Source: an uncultured Clostridia bacterium (lineage in GTDB: Bacteria > Bacillota > Clostridia > Oscillospirales > Oscillospiraceae). Taken from it: a DNA stretch of 6,129 bases. Of the stretch, positions 5,840 to 6,129 are shown piece by piece. The stretch covers positions 1 to 6,129 of the forward strand of contig CAMWSZ010000198.1 in assembly GCA_947177005.1 (NCBI GenBank), read 5' to 3'. A program made the translations under genes and the position numbers. Under the pieces are notes generated by a model. It was given only the letters and a program-made list of their open reading frames with translations, had not been told where the DNA came from and made no database searches. How positions within the stretch are numbered: the first letter of the stretch is position 1; every line of letters starts with the position of its first letter.

Positions 5840-6070
5840 TCAAACCGTATTCTTTTGTCGCTTTTTGCTGATTCTCTTGTCTTTGCTGATTTGTCTGCCG
5901 GGAGCCATCCAGCCGCAAACCCTTGTGATTACTTGCTTTTTTGCCTTCTTATAAAACTTTCCCGAATAATATATCTTCAACGAAGCATATGCGGCAGATA
6001 TCAGCAGGAAGGTACGGTCACAGCAGCAACAGAGTATGAAAGATGGGGAGTATTCTGGAAGCTGTCCGCC
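5840..6070 (-). pseudogene. Unassigned open frame with a very basic C-terminus, possible gene remnant or leader peptide
   Basis: Between TAA at 6073-6071 and TGA at 5842-5840, one minus-strand frame is open for 76 codons. Its last 36 residues are strongly basic: KKAKKQVITRVCGWMAPGRQ and then ISKDKRISKKRQKNTV. The only ATG (5908) would give a 22-residue peptide, and it has no good ribosome site. The TGA is followed after two bases by the terminator hairpin, which is how a real gene end often looks. It may be the tail of a decayed gene, a leader peptide controlling the hairpin, or a chance open frame. I cannot match it to a family. Confidence 0.25.
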
Positions 6071-6106
6071 TTATGGCTACATAAAGTCCCCTAATAACTG
6101 CCATAA
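6071..6106. repeat. Inverted repeat TTATGGC / GCCATAA
   Basis: TTATGGC (6071-6077) and GCCATAA (6100-6106) are exact reverse complements 22 bases apart. The right arm is inside the upstream copy of the 16-bp direct repeat, so the same heptamer occurs three times in this leader (also at 5764-5770). This fits an operator for an autoregulating ParB or another repressor, but arms of seven bases can arise by chance. Confidence 0.4.
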
Positions 6107-6113
6107 ACTACTG
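6098..6113. repeat. Direct repeat, upstream copy
   Basis: Plus-strand CTGCCATAAACTACTG, matching 5762-5777 in 15 of 16 positions at a distance of 336 bases. On the minus strand it also carries ATGGCAG, like the parB1 start, but without a ribosome binding site. Confidence 0.6.
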
Positions 6114-6129
6114 GTAGATGAGACTGCCG

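Larger units (their letters stand above)
5769..6129. other. Leader region of the par operon, no recognised gene
   Basis: This 361-base stretch has no gene that I can identify. It contains, from right to left, an upstream copy of a 16-bp direct repeat, a 7-bp inverted repeat, A/T-rich sequence around 5948-5980 that could hold a promoter, two copies of TTTGCTGATT 18 bases apart (5864-5873 and 5882-5891), an open frame ending at 5840, and a terminator-like hairpin. No 16-bp palindrome of the Spo0J parS type (TGTTTCACGTGAAACA) is present. No convincing minus-35/minus-10 pair with normal spacing was found. It is the most likely place for the operon promoter and possibly a partition site. Confidence 0.5.

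Noticed and set aside
5795..5840. TTGACA-like minus-35 at the base of the hairpin before parB1
   Set aside because: There is no minus-10 sequence at a normal distance; the next TATAAG is about 37 bases away.
5948..5980. Possible promoter: TTGAAG with TATAAG on the minus strand
   Set aside because: The spacing between the two hexamers is 21 bases, outside the usual 16-18, and the alternative TTTTAT is a poor minus-10.
5855..6094. Plus-strand frame of 79 codons in the leader
   Set aside because: It starts on a non-ATG codon, has no ribosome binding site, and its translation resembles no known protein; it runs opposite to all other genes.
6018..6104. Minus-strand 28-codon frame starting in the upstream direct repeat (MAVIRGLYVAIRRTASRI...)
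   Set aside because: No Shine-Dalgarno is visible before the ATG; the start arises from the repeat. A leader peptide is possible, but nothing supports it.

Overview
The window looks like part of the maintenance region of a conjugative element or plasmid from a Firmicute, most likely a gut Clostridia (Lachnospiraceae/Oscillospiraceae type). The reasons are strong AGGAGG-type ribosome binding sites, non-ATG starts (GTG and TTG), moderately GC-rich coding sequence, and a gene set (ParA, several ParB-fold proteins, a DUF6017-like winged-helix replication protein) that I associate with Tn1549/CTn-like elements. The host and element type are inferred; no integrase, relaxase or conjugation gene lies inside the window.

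Every supported gene is on the minus strand, so the operon reads from right to left. At the right edge (5769-6129) is a 361-base stretch without a recognised gene. It holds a short inverted repeat, a near-perfect 16-bp direct repeat whose second copy covers the start codon of the first gene, an unassigned basic open frame, and a strong minus-strand terminator-like hairpin only 33 nt before the first gene. Then come ParB1 (4620-5768), a third ParB-fold protein with a DGQNR motif (3735-4616), a Soj/ParA-type ATPase (2901-3722, GTG start) and ParB2 (1985-2944, TTG start, overlapping parA by 44 nt). ParB1 and ParB2 are clear paralogues over their N-terminal and HTH domains but differ completely at the C-terminus.

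A terminator-like hairpin with a T-run, sharing its 5' arm with a second perfect inverted repeat, separates ParB2 from three unrecognised small genes: a 201-aa protein with a four-cysteine cluster (TTG start), a 90-aa protein joined to it by an ATGA overlap, and a 170-aa acidic protein. A further terminator hairpin overlaps the stop codon of the 170-aa gene. After it comes the start of a winged-helix replication-type protein (from 417 leftwards), which runs off the left edge.

Functionally, the right two thirds is a segregation module: the ParA ATPase should move DNA bound by ParB. Two ParB paralogues and a third ParB-fold protein around a single ParA is more elaborate than a standard parAB pair. 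The terminator-like hairpins at 5802-5837, 1935-1963 and 471-510 divide the otherwise continuous gene string into blocks whose relative expression could be set by partial termination. I saw no parS of the Spo0J consensus type.
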